This document shows, piece by piece, positions 36,301 through 48,500 of a stretch of DNA of 64,000 nucleotides (positions within the stretch are counted from its first letter, which is position 1; each line of letters begins with the position of its first letter). Source of the stretch: Poronia punctata. Lineage: Eukaryota > Ascomycota > Sordariomycetes > Xylariales > Xylariaceae. The stretch covers positions 131,297-195,296 of the forward strand of contig MU401479.1 in the NCBI GenBank assembly GCA_022579005.1, in the 5' to 3' direction. Made by a program: the position numbers and the translations under genes. Below the pieces are notes generated by a model. That model was not told the DNA's origin, did no database searches, and saw only the letters and a program-made list of their open reading frames with translations.

Positions 36301-38524
36301 TCTGCCGTTCGTCCTCTTCGTCTCCTTCTCCTGCTTCGGCCTCGTTTCTGCCGCCGTGTGCCGCGTGCATGAAGGGGGGGTTCTGGTTGTCTCCAAATAT
36401 ATCTACTGCCTCTTCCTGGTTACCGCCATCGGCATCTTCAGGAACGTCGCCCCACATGAAGTCCGCAACACGCTCGACAATTGTGTTCGGAGGTGGTGCA
36501 GCCACAGCACGTGGGCTATCCGGCATCGCCACAGGCGCGGGCTCGACCACCTCTCCGACATCTCCTGCATTATCGGCATCAACTTCGAGCGCTCCAGGTC
36601 CACCGACCTCGTACGGCGTCGGCGATTCTACACCCCTGTCCACTGGGTCATATGTGGTTTGGGAGTTGATGAAGAGGCCAGAACTATCAGAAGGCAGTTC
36701 CAAAGGAATTTCTGCAGTAGAGGTGGCAAGATCCGGTGATAGAGGTCTAGTTCCAAATAACAAGTCACCACTCTCGGAACCTAAGCCTTCCGAAGCCGAA
36801 TCGGGGGGTAGATTCGAGAACGACCAGTTGTTGCTAGCGAGAGGATTGATTGGCAACTGTCCCTGTCGGCCGTCTGACGTGGCCCGGGGTCGTAGGGCTG
36901 AGATGGGTACGGAAGAAGATGACGACGGTTCGTCCCCTTGGTCGCTTCCCTCGGCTTTGGCTTTGCCTTTATCCGACATGGTACCACTAGGACCCACTTC
37001 ATCATCGGTGCCGGCCCATGTCCAACCCGAACTGTCGCTACTGGCTTTCTCAGCAATAACTGACGACGTGCCTGATAGCGATGAACCGACTTCGGCTTCT
37101 TCGTACGCTCTCCTTCCTGTCGCATGATCGCTTCTCGACGCGTCTGGAGAAACGTTGGCGGTTCCGCTCCGGTCAGGTGTATTCAAAGACCGCGTCCGCA
37201 TTGTAGCGAGACGCCGTGTATGCACCTGCGCGCTACTGGGTGCGTGGTGTAACTCCTCGTCTTCGTTGTGGCCGTCCACTTCCAGCACATCGTCATTGCC
37301 ACTCTCGTCACTCTCGTCACTGTCGTCGCTACTGTCACTATCACCCTCTCCTTCGCCGTCCGTCTGGCCTAGATGCGGGACGCCTGCTAGTTCCAGGTGT
37401 TCCGCTAACAAGGCGGCAGGGGGTGGGGGTTGTGCCATGTCATTTTCAGCCTCCTCGACGGCAGCAAAAACGGCACGCATATGGATTTCAGGCTGTTGCT
37501 GAACTACATAATCCCTAACTAAGATGATCAGAATGAAGCAGACAATCACGGAGACTGTGATGATCTGCCCCTCAAGCACGGAAATCATAATGCGGTTAAT
37601 AGTTGGACTCCTAGTAAAGCGATTCAGGAACCCGACTTCGCTCAGGAGAGAACCCTGAGAATGTGCATTGGCTGCCTTGCCTACTATATTGTGCACTGTC
37701 ACGTTCACATTATCGACGAGTTCCACGTTGGGGACGTGGGGGTGGGCTGAGAGGCCAAAGAAGATGCGGCCATATATTGCGCGGAGCCACGAATTGGCGG
37801 TACTCGAGTCGTTCAAAGGCGCGGAGATGGCCTTCATGAGACTGGATACGGGCACTCGGTCCATGATAGCACCAAGGGAAGCCGCCGTGGTAGTGACAGG
37901 TAAGAGAGGTGTCGAAGGACAGGTTGTCGTCCCTGTTACAGAGACGGACACGGTCCTCAGACCCTGCATCCCAGTGACATTGCGCACATCGAGGGAACCT
38001 ATGGGCACATGGAGACCCTCGTCGCTGATCCAGAACATGAGGGACCACAGCGACCTCATCAAATACGGAAGCCAGCCGAGCCACACACTAGTAACCAGGG
38101 CAGCCCTGAGCCAGACCAAGAGGTTGCGAAACAGGTATCTTGTCATGTGGCTAACAAATATATGGAAGGGCAGCCGCTGCGGCATGTCGGGCGAGTATAG
38201 CTTGGTAAAGCGGAAAGGCGTCTTGCAGAGTTCGCAGTGCTTCTTTTGCGAATGTGACAACCACTCCATCAAGCAGTTCTGGTGGACGTATTTGATGCTG
38301 CCGCTACATTTACACGGATAAAAAAGCGGTTCATCGAAGCTGCCTTCACCCCTGCATATGCGGCAGGTGTCGGGATCGGCAAAGGCATCGTCGGCCCAGG
38401 GATCATCGTAGTCTATCATATTGTTTTCGGCGTCTATTCTCGAGGCCGAATGTTTAGAGGGCCGTACTGCGTCCAAGTTGGATGTGTCCACAAACCCCTC
38501 GTGATCAATCCGGTTACCATCCAT
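33329..38524 (-). CDS. SSM4 (DOA10): Doa10/Ssm4-type ER membrane E3 ubiquitin ligase (RING-CH)
   Basis: Single uninterrupted frame. The start is taken as the ATG at 38524 (MDGNRID), giving 1731 residues; the frame runs 88 codons further up but opens only with a GTG. An N-terminal RING-CH finger (C54-x2-C57, C71-x-C73, H81-x2-C84, C97-x2-C100; FYPCKCSGSIKYVHQNCLMEWL) is followed by membrane spans. A long acidic Ser/Asp/Glu-rich segment (about residues 390-800) comes next, then at least ten more membrane spans, including the central region conserved in Doa10/MARCH6 (LPLVFGRRIF, QAWTLGILYLKLG). Doa10 ubiquitinates misfolded and short-lived ER, nuclear-envelope and cytosolic substrates for degradation (ERAD-C and N-degron pathways) with Ubc6 and Ubc7. 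It is longer than the yeast protein (about 1300 residues), mostly because of the acidic insert. All zinc ligands are intact. Confidence 0.95.
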   Translation of the reverse strand: MDGNRIDHEGFVDTSNLDAVRPSKHSASRIDAENNMIDYDDPWADDAFADPDTCRICRGEGSFDEPLFYPCKCSGSIKYVHQNCLMEWLSHSQKKHCELCKTPFRFTKLYSPDMPQRLPFHIFVSHMTRYLFRNLLVWLRAALVTSVWLGWLPYLMRSLWSLMFWISDEGLHVPIGSLDVRNVTGMQGLRTVSVSVTGTTTCPSTPLLPVTTTAASLGAIMDRVPVSSLMKAISAPLNDSSTANSWLRAIYGRIFFGLSAHPHVPNVELVDNVNVTVHNIVGKAANAHSQGSLLSEVGFLNRFTRSPTINRIMISVLEGQIITVSVIVCFILIILVRDYVVQQQPEIHMRAVFAAVEEAENDMAQPPPPAALLAEHLELAGVPHLGQTDGEGEGDSDSSDDSDESDESGNDDVLEVDGHNEDEELHHAPSSAQVHTRRLATMRTRSLNTPDRSGTANVSPDASRSDHATGRRAYEEAEVGSSLSGTSSVIAEKASSDSSGWTWAGTDDEVGPSGTMSDKGKAKAEGSDQGDEPSSSSSVPISALRPRATSDGRQGQLPINPLASNNWSFSNLPPDSASEGLGSESGDLLFGTRPLSPDLATSTAEIPLELPSDSSGLFINSQTTYDPVDRGVESPTPYEVGGPGALEVDADNAGDVGEVVEPAPVAMPDSPRAVAAPPPNTIVERVADFMWGDVPEDADGGNQEEAVDIFGDNQNPPFMHAAHGGRNEAEAGEGDEEDERQMAPDVVEAAAAAGIDAEVVEDGEDFDGIMELIGMRGPIAGLFQNAIFCACLVSLSILIGIFVPYNAGRLAAWILANPVPLVRLLFSFAKLAQESALLAVGYVSTFLFNIAEACRLLLGTGYGKQILRTLRMDARQLSNGALDRIVSTIVSFGPLTGLPVDELIHLSVIGYLSAVSHHALLVLRGNLRACALAFGQALLYIFSGDYLAKLAAARELWKSSWPALVNLTTDLPSAVSRLGSWAGSLHNPKGSPIPLDVGLAHWSGYDRTWAILIGYGFIAMVVAMYLAWRRTTQAAGQTAQGWEASLIDVLNQASGVMKVILIISIEMLVFPLYCGLLLDVALLPLFENTTLRSRLLFAYNHPFTSIFMHWFIGTGYMFHFALFVSMCRKIMRKGVLCLWPCFPPFVSDLPRQAWLTDLMTDFIRDPDDPEFHPVRDVLERNVTTQLRKILFSALVYGALVIVCLGGVVWGLSLAIPNVLPIHYTYNEPVLEFPVDLLFCNFLMPLAVKFFKPSDGLHAMYTWWFRKCASALRLTWFLFGERQVEEEGRLVLEADAANGSESPAWRRMFLGVDEENEVVPKGWGEFLGSGASEEESEPSSKPSRQEMLVMNEQKASLVARGRLIPDGRYVRSPASDQAKIPKGQAVFVDVSEEVIRKHYESTQPETMLLPDSNYQIVYVPPRFRARIFTFILSIWIFAAVTGVSSTILPLVFGRRIFKALVPPHIRTNDIYAFSIGVYVLSSASYVVFHLHVVLDKIREWTSSAYNSMLSRHALERAIQLAKRTFKLTYAYTMLLLVFPILITVLVEMYLLMPLHTYLYSLGPQDENGVGYQPDKHNFSIPQAWTLGILYLKLGSRALTLYGGRPAHAVRAVLRRGWLEPDVSVLNRAFVIPGFVASALMLFTPPFFARVALSLALDSSSPISYEMEVSANRFAYPLSAMFCVALLVLRRVLRIFQGWQIRIRDEAYLMGERLHNFSGTAAKASAWRATSRM

Positions 38525-40576
38525 CGCGAAAGGCAATCGGGTCAGTGCCTCGACCGATAGCAAAAGCTGAATATAGGTATCTTTTATATAACTCTTAAAG
38601 GTGCCCGAAGGGCCACGAGGTAGGGTTTGAGAGCATAGAGGGAGGAGAGCGACGGCTGCGTTGGGAAGCGCACAGCGGCGAATACGTTGACGGGGGATGC
38701 CTGGATTGCGTGCAGCTGTACAGGTCGTAAGGAAGCCTTGGAGTGGGTGTCGTCGATTGTCGCTTATGACTACACGGCCCGCCGCCACAATTCTGGCAGT
38801 GGTCGTCTAACGTAGGGTAATTCGTTTGTCTAGTGTAGAAGCAGGCAAGCCTTGCAAGTCAGGGTATTCTCCTTGAACCAAAAGCCCCGCGATTCAAAAG
38901 ATTTGTAAAGTAAGGTTTCAATATAGGTTTTAGAGGAAGCCCGGTGCCTGGGTAGTGATGGGACATTTAGGTAGGTAGGTACTTAGGTTAGGTTAAAGTG
39001 CTCAGATGGTCCTTCAAGTCGATCTCTGTTAGGTCATAATAGTTGGTAGAGATACCTTTCGGGGATTGTGCAGGAAGAAAGAATACCCTGCCTCATAGGT
39101 AGTACAAGTAGACTAACCTAGGAAGGTATACCAATATACCTAAGTCTTGGCATTGGTGGTGCCATACTCGTAACGCCGCCAGTGGCCAAATCCGACAGGT
39201 CCATTGGCGTTGTTTTCTATTTGTGAGATATTATTCCAAAGCCAAACACAGTCTTTCAAGACTGTATTCTTTTAGGGTAGGAATAAGGTGTACCGGACAC
39301 CCTGGTAATCTATTATGCTGGCTAGGCCATATAGCACTGTAATTCTACACGTACAATGCCTAAGTAACTAACCTGATACAATTAGCACGTTAACTAGGAA
39401 GGATTCTGACGCAAGTCTGTAGCAGTAAATACACTGTATATGTCTGTTTGTTTCTAATATCTCTTCTATATCGGTACAAGTGTGCATACAATTACCAGGA
39501 AGTTCATTACAACGTAAAGGTCTGTAAGACCTTTGTCAAAATATTAAAACATACTACAAGTTAAGTGAGGCATACACATAGAGTATTGATACCTTTAATA
39601 AGCAATCATAGTGTTAATATGCTTGGATTCTAACCAGATGGTCTCGGTGTTGCCTGCGGACCACAGGTTGTAATCAGCTACCTACCTACAAGTATGTAAC
39701 CTACTTGTACTTGTAGTTGTGTTGGGACCTTAGAGACATTGTGATTTTTGTCTTGATATGGCCAACAAGATTCTACGCACGTGCTGTGCCTAACTACCCT
39801 ACTACCTATCGTACTACGTACAAAACTGACGCTGGACATATATCAGTACTTCCTAGTGTACTTAAGCACGAGTACCTAGTAGGTACCTACTTACATAATG
39901 TATGCAAGAGTTATTTACATAGGTATGTAGCAATGACTGTATCCCTTGCATTTCATGTCAAGTAGTGTCAGTACGTCAAATAAGTTCTACGTAGGGTTAG
40001 ATTATACTGATCCAAATTGCCTTTATCCACGTAAAATCCGTTGTTGATGACTTGTTGAGCTGACACCCTGATACCACGCATGCAAGATGCTACAGCTAGG
40101 TTAACTAGGTCGTTTGACTGTTCACTACTTTATTTGTTTAATCTCCTCCTTCCATGTAAAAGACAATGGCCCCAAGAACAAAGGCAAGACAATCTAGTAA
40201 GCCTGCTCCAGGGCCAGCGAGTGTCTGTGCCCACCGAATATGTGATTAGCCCAAGTCCTAATGGGCTCTGCATTCCAGCGGTTTCCGATCCTCGTCCACA
40301 CTGTCAACATACACTACATATTATAATAAAGTCCTTTACTTTGCCTCATCTCAGTCCAAAGTATGCTTTCTTCAAGAGGGGACGGAGGGGCTATCAGGAC
40401 AGTAGCTACTAGCCTGCTACTGTAACTTTTGTAAGAATACCCCTTATTTGCAGTGGGTAGTTACGGATCCTGTTCTAATATCCTCTGCCAGGCTGCTCTC
40501 AAGTCAATACTCATGAACCAAATTGCGGAATGAGGGCTGGCGGTGGGATGGAGTAAAAGACAGAATATCCCCTGTC
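38525..40576. other. Intergenic region
   Basis: About 2 kb upstream of the Doa10 gene and downstream of the AMPK-CBM gene, so it should contain the Doa10 promoter and the 3' end of its neighbour. A dense cluster of GAGTACCTAGTAGGTACCTA-type words lies near 39870. No gene was recognised. Confidence 0.5.
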
Positions 40577-42085
40577 TTAAACCGGCTTTCCCCCACGCCT
40601 GCAAAGCCAACGGACGAAGCCACCGACCCAATCGACAAAAACGGCGCAGAGAAACGTACCGAGCCACTTGCTCTTTTGTTTCGGGTTGAGGGAGTACATT
40701 GAAGTGGAAGAACGGGGTCGCTCACTATTTATGGGCTTCCGTACACCTGTCGGTTCAATAGAGTCAGCCGAACCTGCAATTCCACTACTACCGCGGTCTG
40801 CGGCGACGGGTGCCCTTTCATCTTGGCCTTCAACATAAACACATGGCACCTTAGAAAGTGCACTGCCCATGGAGATCCCCTCATCCTCATTAGAGTTCGA
40901 CGACGCCAGTGAAAGCTTTCGGTGGACTGTGTCATATTCGTCTTTGCCACGCGGACTTGCCATGTCCACTTGGGTATGCGAAACTTCTTCGTTCTCCGCA
41001 ATGGACTGCAACGATGTCCTAGATGTGTTCCTGGCTGTAGGGGGAAGACCCAGAGTCCCTTGTTGGCTATACGCCTTGGCATCATCTGTTGAAGATGAAA
41101 CTGATTCTGCAGAGACGGCAGAATCCTCGGAAAGCCTGAAGACCGGTGACAAAGGGGTATCGTCTACTAATGTAGGATCTAACGCCACAGCGGCCGACAG
41201 GCGACGTACAGTGGCCATGATCGATTTGCGGTCCGAGGGGAAATGTACTAATCGGGGGTCGTCAAATTTTGGATCAGAATCACCAACAGTTTCTGACGTT
41301 TGATAGTGGCTTTCTTCTCCTAGAGCCAGCATCCCATCATCTGGCGATTGGCTCTCATACGAGGAAGTAAAGCACTCGTGGCTGAATAATGGCAGGACGT
41401 CGTCGTTTCCGCTATTCTGGGAACTGTCATTGAGCATGACGTCCTTGTCGTCAAGAAAAATTGCAGAATCGGCAACCTCGGCGGCGATGTTGGCGGCCTC
41501 CTCCATGGGCGGCAGAGAAAGTCGCCTCCGCGCATTTCTCGCGATCTCGTATTCGGGCGAACCCGCGTTAACCATTCCCTTGTATGCATCCGTGTTCTGG
41601 TCTGTAGCCTCTTGGGACGGCACTCCCATGTTACCCACGACCAAATCCCCGCCGGTAGTTGAGTCGCCCAATTTGAGTGCCTCAGCTCTACGTTCAAGCG
41701 TTGCCCCTTCGATTGTACTTTGATCTGGAAATCGTAGAATATTGTTCACATTGCCTTGATCGTCCACGACTGGTAAGAATTAAAATGGAATGTTAGCCAA
41801 CTTCAAGGGGCCATGTTAGGTATTATACAAGGATATCTCACCTGTCTCAACATCCGGATCTACAGTCCACCAATCGCCAGATCCGAGCCTGAACTTGTAT
41901 TGGATTTCAGGTAATTCGATGGCCATTATGTTCTTGGTAAAGATATATTCCCCATTTTCATATTCGGAGCCTTTCATCTCGAACGGTTGCCATGGCGGAT
42001 CTGAGAAGTTTCCAGCTACAAAGAGAGGGGGGGCGACACCCTTTTTTAAAAAGGTGAAAGTTACCGGGATTTTGCGGGAAGACAT
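40577..42085 (-). CDS. AMPK-type glycogen-binding domain (CBM48-like) protein with hydrophobic C-terminus
   Basis: Two exons (42085-41842 and 41769-40577) with a 72-nt intron give 478 residues. Residues about 5-80 form an AMPK1_CBM-type domain (VTFTFLKKG, PPLFVAGNFSDPPWQPFEM, IQYKFRLGSGDWWTVDPD), with the Trp residues used for alpha-glucan binding in this family. The middle is acidic and Ser-rich, probably disordered and phosphorylated (RKSIMATVRRLSAAV, RRRLSLPPMEE are basophilic kinase-type sites). The chain ends with an amphipathic or hydrophobic segment (WLGTFLCAVFVDWVGGFV) that could attach it to a membrane. A possible glycogen or membrane adaptor, by analogy only. An alternative 3' end exists: a donor-like GTACGT at 40659 with an acceptor at 40599 would remove the hydrophobic segment and stop at 40504, but that 61-nt stretch lacks a branch-site consensus, so I prefer the unspliced form. 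Confidence 0.82.
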
Positions 42086-42717
42086 GTTGCGGTCAATATT
42101 TACTTGAATCTGGTGTATGTTTCAAGCACCCACGAGGTTGACGGCAATGGCACGACCAATAACTCGGATCTACTTGCCGAGGTAGGACGGGTTTGCAACA
42201 GACGGTTATAGAGGCCTGGTGGGATTCAATAAACGATCTTATGGAACCTTCAACGGTTTAACAGGTGTTGTTTAACAGGTTTTGCAAACAAGAAGGTTCC
42301 TGAGATTTTACAGAGGCGCAATAGAGTGAGGAAGAGATGTATAAACAATGGCGCATGCAGTGGCGGCCCCGGAGGATGCTCACAAGGTCTCGCTTTGATG
42401 GACGCAGTATTGGTTTGACAGCAATTCAGTAAACATGACCAAAAAAGCCCGCCGAGACAGTAGTAGGTAGGTTTAGTCGTAGGTAGGTATGCAAAGAAGA
42501 CGAACACTGGAGGGGAAACTATGGTTCAATGTTGTGAGCAAACAAGGGCCCTCTTAAGAGGTAGACTATGTGCACGCAGATAATAGGCAGAGCTCTGCTT
42601 TACCTACACGTATCTGTGGATGTATATTTGACTTGGGTGCGGGTGGCGCCTTCTAAACTATAGCTTAGATAATTAACTAGGCACTTCCTTGTGTACCTTA
42701 GCAGGATCCCGTAGATA
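42086..42717. other. Intergenic region between the CBM gene and the AT-rich element
   Basis: 632 bp of normal base composition that should hold the promoter of the AMPK-CBM gene. Nothing else is visible. Composition changes sharply just to the right. Confidence 0.55.
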
Positions 42718-42737
42718 CTAACAAGCCTTGCGCAAGG
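42718..42737 (+). repeat. Left terminal inverted repeat
   Basis: CTAACAAGCCTTGCGCAAGG, the exact reverse complement of 51948-51967. It contains a 12-bp palindrome (CCTTGCGCAAGG), so part of the match is self-complementary; the outer CTAACAAG is the independent evidence. Confidence 0.8.
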
Positions 42738-45442
42738 ACTACAAGGCCTGTACAAGGACTGCAAGGCTTATTAAATTTGCAAGGCTTGTTAGGCAAGGTT
42801 TTTAAATATACTTTTTATATAAATTTAGGTAAAAGGTATTTTTTTGTTACGTTAGTAGATTAATAGTGCATTTTTTACTAAACATATACTATACTTTTAT
42901 TTAAAAAATAATATTATATAATATATTAACTATAAATTATAAATATTTGCTTAAATAAAACAAATTAATATATTTTTATATTTGCATTATAGATAGGAAA
43001 CTAGCTAAAACTTATTAAAAACTAATTAGTATGTTGCTAGGCTAGTAAACGTAGTATATTTTATATGTTATTAAATTAGCATGTTTTAAAAGTAGATTAT
43101 ATTCCTTTTTTTTATAATAAAGAGAAATAAACCCTTTTAAAACGTATATTTTATACTACAGTATTTGTTTATTTTTATAAATAAAATAAAAAATATTTTT
43201 AAAATTAACTAAATATAAAAAAAGCAATTGTAGATTTGTACTAGTACTTTATAAAAAGTACTAAATGCTTTAGTAACGTTTTAACAAAAATATGTGTTTA
43301 TTGCTATAGTAAAACTTACTAACTATTTTTATATAAGTATTAAAAGTATTGCTTATATTGTTTAGACTAGGAAATAAGCTACTATTACTATATAAAAAAG
43401 AACTAGTACTTAAATTAGTATTAAGGTTTAGGACTTGGTGTTGTAATAGCTTAGGCAAAAAACTAAAAAGGTTATAACTTAAAAATAGCATATAATAATA
43501 AATAATAGTACTATTTTTTTTTTTACTTACTTTAAACTTATAATTAATATTTTTTTTATTTTTAGCAAAGACTTTTTTATACTAATTTTTTTATAAGCAA
43601 CAATATAGGTTAGTAGGAGTACTTTTAGTGCTGCTTCTTGTTTTATAAAGTAAAATAATATAAGCAAAAGTGCTAAAGGCTTTACTTTGTTTTTGTTTTT
43701 ATTTTTATTATTATAGCTATAGCTATTGCTATTATTTTTTTATTAATATTGCTAAAAATAAATTAGCTATAAAATTATTAAGCAAAAAGTAGCAAGGTTT
43801 AGATTTGTAACTAGGAGGCAAAGGAAAGGGGGTTTTATTAACTTAAACATATTTATTAAAAGTAGTATTAGTTTTGCTTATTTTGCAACGCTTAAAAGCT
43901 ACTTTAAGCTAAATAAAAATATTTTTATTAATGTTAGCAAATTGTTGCTTAAAAGCTAAGCTTTAGTATATATTAATAATATTTTGTTTAAAATTTTTAT
44001 TTAAGCGTTTGCTTATTTTACTTATTAGCATTATAATTAATATAAAATATAATAAAAATAATACTTTTAATATAATAAAATATAAGCAGCGTTAAAATAA
44101 AAAATATAAGCTAAATAAAGTACGCTGCTAAGCTGTTTTTATTTTTAAACGTTTGCTTATAGTTTATAAGCTTAGTAAACAGCTTTTAAATAAAATTAAA
44201 TATAAGCTTTAATAATTAAGGCTTTATAACTTTTTAATACTTTTGCTAAGCTTTAATTTTTTTTATAAAGTTAAGGTTGCTATTATAAATAGTAGCGGCT
44301 AGCTTAAAAATGTTTAAATTAAACTTAGTAAATTTTTAGCACTATAAATGCAAACTTTGCATAAAAAAAAACTTAAACTGCTAATTATTATACTAGTTAA
44401 AGCAAAACTATTAAAGCTTATTAATATTATTAGCAGTAAAAGTATACTTTTTAAATATTTTAAATATTGCGTTAAAAATAAAAAATTTATTATAAAAAAT
44501 AAATTAGTTTTAATAGCATTTTATATTTAGCTTAAATATTAACTAAAATTTAGTAGTTTTATTAAGTTGTTTAATTATAGCTGCTTATAATATAATGCTA
44601 GTAAGTCTAGCTTTATTAGTAGTGCTTTTGCTTTTAGCGCTTTACTATTTAACTTTAAAAGTAAGCTTTTTTAAGTTAAATACTACTTTTATTGTAGCTA
44701 TATTTTTTTGTATATATATAGCTAAGCAATAAGGCTTAAAAAATAGCTAAAAATATTATTTTTTAATAAGCTTTATACTTTTGTTTATTAAGCTATAATA
44801 TTTTAAGGTTTTTATAATAAGCGTTTTTAAAAGGCCTTAAAGCACTTTAAAAGGTGTTTAAACATTATTAATAAACTAAACTTTAATATATAGGTTATAT
44901 TAGTAAATTAGTACTTACTTTAAAAAGGCTTTTATATTTATTAAACAAATTTAACTTTTATGCCTTAAAAGCTATAGTAGTTTATAACGCATAAAGTATT
45001 AGTTAGCTTTTAAAAACTAAAAGCTTACTTAGCTGCTAACTTAATAATATTAAATTATGCTTAAATAGTTAAAAAAATAAGCTAAGCTTAAATAAAGCAA
45101 AGTTAATGTTTTTTTAAATTTTAAAATAAAATAACTAGAAAATAATAGCTATTTATAAAAATAATATACTATAAGCGCAAAGGTACTAGCAGGTTTTAAA
45201 AACAATATGTAAGCTTTAGTGTTTTATTTATTACTTTATATGCTAACAAACTAAGCAAAACTAAAAATACTTAAAGCATAGTTTTTAAGCATAGCTAGAC
45301 TATAGGTTTTTTATATTATTAGCAAACAAAAACGGAAATTTAGCAATACTAAAAAAGGTACTAGTATTTGTTAAGTTATAATTATTAGTTTAAAAGGGTT
45401 TTTAAAACTATAATAAGCAAGCTTACTAAGTTAACTACTAAT

Positions 45443-45541
45443 AAGCTAAGTAATGTTAACAAGCTAACTGCTAACAAGCTAAGTAATGCTAATAGGCTAA
45501 CTGCTGCTAAGCTAAGTAATTTTGCTAGGCTAACTACTATT
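45443..45541 (+). repeat. Three 33-bp tandem repeats inside the AT-rich element
   Basis: Three copies start with AAGCTAAGTAAT at 45443, 45476 and 45509, exactly 33 bp apart. On the plus strand the array is open and reads as 11-residue units (KLSN-x-x-K/R-LT-x-x), so a period of whole codons was kept. This looks like a relic of a repeat-containing coding region from before mutation. Confidence 0.7.
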
Positions 45542-48500
45542 GCTGCTTAGTTTTTTAAAATTGCTAGCAATAAGCTTTTTTTAACTTTGTAATAAACTAT
45601 TATAACCTTTTTTTTTTTGCAAACCTAGCAGCATCTTTGCAAAGTCTTTAGCTTAGCTTTTTAATTAAAATTATATAAGCAAAATAAACTTATATAATAA
45701 AGGATTAAAGGCAAAAAAAGCAAAGGTAAAAATAAATAAAAAGTATAAAAATAAATAAAAAGGTAAAAAAAGACCTAGGTAAAAAAAGTATATAAAGTTT
45801 AAAAAAAGGCAATAAAAATTTTTAAATATAAGTATAATTTATAACTTTATACCTATATAAGAAATATTTAACTTAGTAAGTAACTTATATAATATGTAAA
45901 CTTTAAGTTAAAGCATATAATAATAAAGTATTACTTATAAGCAATGCTTTAATAACAAACTAAATAACATATAAAAAAAATAAAAAAAAATGTTATAAGT
46001 ATTTACTAATAAAATAAAACGTATAATATATATACTTTATAACTTAAAGCTTTAAATATAGCTTAAAATATAGTATTAAGTTAGCATTTATAACTTAGTT
46101 AGCTAGTTAAGCATATAAACAAACTTACTAAAGCTATAAATATGCTAAAGTTAAAGTTTGCTATAAAGCTAATTAAAAGCTGTAATTAAACGTTAATTAT
46201 AAATAAAGCTTATTTTAAAAAGTTATATATAAGTAAAATAATATAATTAGTTAGCAACTTGCACTAAGCTTAGTACTTTTGCTTTTTATTGCTAAACTAA
46301 CTACTTTACGTACACCTTTTACTAAAAATTCTTTTATACTTTACGCCTTTAAAACAAATACTTATAAAGCAGTTTTTAGCTACAATTATTATAAGTTTTT
46401 ATTTTGCTTTATACTTTAACTTATTTTTTAATTATATTTTAAAAAAGTTATACTTTATACAATTTTACGTAGCTTAATAATATTTTTAATATGCTATAAA
46501 AAGCTTATTATAAAAACTAGCTTTGTTGCTATAATAAAGCTCTTTGTTATAAAATCCTTTTTAATAAGCTTAAACTTAACTAAGAAAACTAAGAAAACTA
46601 AAATAACTAAAATAACTAATATAAATATAAAAGCTTTACATTTAAGCTTAAAAATAACTAAGCTAATAAAAAAATAGCTAATAATAGCTTAATAAAAAAG
46701 TAAATAAGTAATTTAAATAATAATAAAAATAACTTAAAAAGTAAAAAATTATAATTATATAGCTTTATATCCTTTTAAATTTTTTTAAGCCTTTTAAACC
46801 TTAACGCAGTTAAAAAAAAAGTTAATAATATTAAAATGCTTAACTTGCTACTTGCTAGGTTTAACTAATAAAAGCTTATAAGTGTTTAAAAATATAATAA
46901 TTTTATTAATAAAAATGCTAAGCTTTAAGCTAAGCTATTAGCTTTTAAAAAAGATGTAAATTTCTTTATAGTTACTATATAATAGCTTATATTTTAAGCT
47001 ATCTTTGTTTAGCTAAACTAGGAAAAAATAAAAAACACTTTTATTTTTATACCTTATTACTAAAATATTTTCTTTAAAATATTTAATTTTTAGCTTGCTT
47101 TAAGCTTTTATGCTTACGTCTTTAGTATAAATTAAACTAAGTATGCTACCTTTTAAAAAATACTTGCTTTTTTTAAAACGCACAATAATATAAATGCTAT
47201 TATTAAAAATATCTTGTTTACGCTTTCTTAGCTTACTACTTTTAAAAATTATATATTAAAAAGGTTTTTTTTAATAAACATAAAAAAAGCTACTATTTTA
47301 TTTAATATTAAAAAGCTTTTAATAAAAAAGGCAACTAAAAAGCTAAAAAAATATAACGTTAATAGCAAAACAATAATATTTAAGTTTTATGCTATTAACT
47401 TAGTTAGTTTATTTACTACGTTTTTTTAATTTAACGTTAGCTATAATATATATTAAGGTTTAGCTTATTTTATTAATAATCCTTGCAAGCTTTTTTATTT
47501 TTATAGCTAGGCATTTTTTTTTGCACTATATCTAGATTTTTTGCCTATGTTTTAAACGCTAATAAGGATAAAATCGACACTATATTCCTATTTAACGTAG
47601 TTTTTTATATTTGCGCTAATCTAGCTTATAAATGCTAAGCTACAAATAAAAGCAATCTTAAAATAGCCTATATAAAACGTATATATAGCTTTAAAAAAAA
47701 CTACTAAATAAATTATTACACTAAAGTAAAAAGCGATATTATTTTGCAAATTTAAAAATTATTTATTTACGTTAACAAATGCCTAGCAAGTTTAATTCTT
47801 TTTTATCTTTTTTTTAACTAGGCTATTTTAGTAAACTAAAACAATACAAAACTTATTTTAAACGCAAAGGTTATATATATTCTTAAAAAAAATATAATTA
47901 AAAATTTTAAAAGCAAAGGCATATATGTTAACTATTATTAAAGCAAAACTATAAATAATTTAAGCCCTAGTGTTATTATTATAAGAGCTATAAAGCAAAG
48001 CAGCATGCTAAAATATAAGCATGCGCCTTTAATAAAAAAGTATATTTATTATATCTATTAGGCTATTATTTAAAGCAAGCTAGTTTTTATATACTATATA
48101 TATTTAATTTATATAAAGCTAAAGCTTAGTATATATAAAAAAGCTATTTTTAAAAAATAAAACAAATATTTTAAAACTATAATTTTGTACTTAATTCTAG
48201 TTTTTATTAACAGCTTTAGTGTTTATTAAAATTTTTATAAATCCTTTGTTAGCTTATATATAATACTAGCTACCCTAACTAGCAAAAAGCATAACTATTT
48301 AGCAAATATCTTTTTTATTACTCTAAGCTTTTATAGTTTTAACTTTAATAATACAATTAAAGCTTTATAGTTTTTTAAAAATATAAATAAAAGCGTTAAA
48401 GTTAACTTAAGCTATAACCTAATAGTTATTATAGTAGTTCTAACGCTTTATTATATTAGCAATATGCTTTAGCAAAATAAAAACTTTAAGTTTTATAGCC

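Noticed and set aside
36135..37127. 330-codon plus-strand open frame
   Set aside because: Antisense shadow of the acidic, Ser-rich part of the Doa10 gene; composition mirrors the real frame.
43270..44530. Two short open frames inside the AT-rich element
   Set aside because: Low-complexity Asn/Lys/Leu/Ile products expected from AT-rich DNA by chance.
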